From assembly GCA_965369385.1 (NCBI GenBank), contig CBDUQP010000087.1:1-15702 (forward strand): a stretch of DNA of 15,702 nt. Direction: 5' to 3'. Below, one piece after another: positions 14,892 through 15,702 of this stretch. Numbering within the stretch: the stretch's first letter is position 1; each line of letters begins with the position of its first letter. A program made the position numbers and the translations under genes. Source of the DNA: CBDUQP01 sp965369385. GTDB taxonomy: Bacteria; Planctomycetota; Phycisphaerae; SM23-33. The notes below the pieces were generated by a model, which did not search any database, had not been told where the DNA came from, and worked only from the letters and a program-made list of their open reading frames with translations.

Positions 14892-15702
14892 CTATTTGCC
14901 CGGTGGTCTATTCTGCGATACCGCATCATCAAAGATCTGCGTCTCGATGGTGGACTGCTCTTCCCAGTTCAACCAGTGCTCCACCCTGTCTCCAGCCACT
15001 CCCAATACATACTTGCGTTCCATATTCGGGAGTATGCCGTCCCACAGATCCATCCACTTGTCGGCCATGTACACTTCTGGACATGCCGAGTACAAAAGCA
15101 ATTCGCGATGGAATGCTTCCGCTTCACCGAGCTTGCCCATTGAAGTTCGCCAGCGATCTGCGATGGCCTGGTCCACAATGGCAGCCGGTTCGCCGACAGC
15201 TTGATCAAACAACGTTTCGGCCTGGGTCCGCATTATGCCGGCCTTGGCGAACAGCAGCTTCTCCGGCGACTTGCCTGGCTTGCTGACATCTTTGAGGAAT
15301 GCCTCATAGGCTTCTTCTTCAACCAGAAGCATCTGCGACGCAGTCTGCTGACCCTTTCGGATATGGCCCAGAAGACGTTCTTCCTCAATAGTTACCTTGA
15401 GCATCTTGATACTGTCAGCCGTCCGACGAAGGCACTCTTCAAGATACATCTTGTAACCATCGGAATCGCCCTTCATCGCCAGCAGTTCGGTAAGTTGGTC
15501 CCTCTTGTCTATTGCCGATGCCAGCTTCAAGGCATCCACCGGTTTGCCCGCCACCTTCGAAAGAACTTTGGCGGCGTGAGCTTCCGCCTGGTAGCGTTGC
15601 TCTCGCTGACGCAACTTGGCGGCAAGAACCAGCTCATAGTCCTTGGCGGCTTCTGCGGGCGGATGAACCGAAAGGAACCCGACAAACTTGATCTCCACAC
15701 CC
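14892..15702 (-). CDS. HflK-like SPFH protein, C-terminal part (cut by window edge)
   Basis: The frame runs open to the right edge, so the N-terminal part with the expected membrane anchor and most of the SPFH domain is missing from view. The first visible residues, GVEIKFVGFLSVHPP, are the typical last strand of an SPFH domain. A long charged helix follows (ELVLAAKLRQREQRYQAEAH), then an about 120-residue helical extension and a C-terminal module (EAFHRELLLY, MADKWMDLWDGIL, AGDR) that aligns without gaps to residues 385-434 of the 460-residue SPFH protein downstream. I read the two as paralogues. The codon at 15698 is GTG inside the gene, not its start. The stop lies 74 bases before hflC. 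Confidence 0.8.
   Translation of the reverse strand, partial: GVEIKFVGFLSVHPPAEAAKDYELVLAAKLRQREQRYQAEAHAAKVLSKVAGKPVDALKLASAIDKRDQLTELLAMKGDSDGYKMYLEECLRRTADSIKMLKVTIEEERLLGHIRKGQQTASQMLLVEEEAYEAFLKDVSKPGKSPEKLLFAKAGIMRTQAETLFDQAVGEPAAIVDQAIADRWRTSMGKLGEAEAFHRELLLYSACPEVYMADKWMDLWDGILPNMERKYVLGVAGDRVEHWLNWEEQSTIETQIFDDAVSQNRPPGK

Overview
The window looks like chromosomal DNA of a planctomycete-type bacterium, most plausibly Phycisphaerae. The support is protein-level and inferential. The EF-G belongs to the spd/mitochondrial EFG1 subfamily (signature AHIDSGKT), which is found in spirochaetes, planctomycetes, deltaproteobacteria and mitochondria. The right half carries several SPFH (band-7) proteins beside an ABC exporter and a large anchored protein of no recognised family. 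No rRNA, tRNA, CRISPR array, insertion sequence or phage gene was seen.

Left part (1-2000): a leftward L-rhamnose isomerase gene (rhaA) is cut by the window edge. It diverges from a rightward cob(I)alamin adenosyltransferase gene (cobO) that probably starts at a TTG. A non-coding stretch with several hairpins follows. It ends in a good extended -10 promoter, a 20-codon leader peptide half made of Ile/Leu/Val, and GC-rich hairpins that compete with one another, all upstream of the EF-G gene.

Middle (2050-7414): a complete EF-G gene is followed by a perfect 15-bp hairpin and, directly behind it, a 75-codon orphan piece of an FGGY sugar kinase. About 580 bases without a convincing gene come next. 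Then comes a c-di-GMP protein with the order HD-GYP, degenerate receiver, GGDEF; both enzymatic domains keep their motifs. A hairpin terminator and a convergent intergenic region follow, the latter with an interlocked (pseudoknot-type) pair of inverted repeats.

Right part (7415-15702, all leftward): a six-gene run that looks like one operon. In transcription order it encodes an HflK-like SPFH protein (cut by the window edge), an HflC-type SPFH protein, a second HflK-like SPFH protein with a His-rich N terminus, an ABC ATPase with a long acidic tail, an ABC-2 permease with a roughly 300-residue loop, and a membrane-anchored helical/TPR-like protein. The ATPase and permease genes overlap by one base (TAATG) and the other gaps are about 60-80 bases. 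No FtsH is encoded here. The arrangement suggests, as inference only, an SPFH assembly working with a dedicated ABC transporter and an anchored partner. This is the most interesting candidate system in the window.
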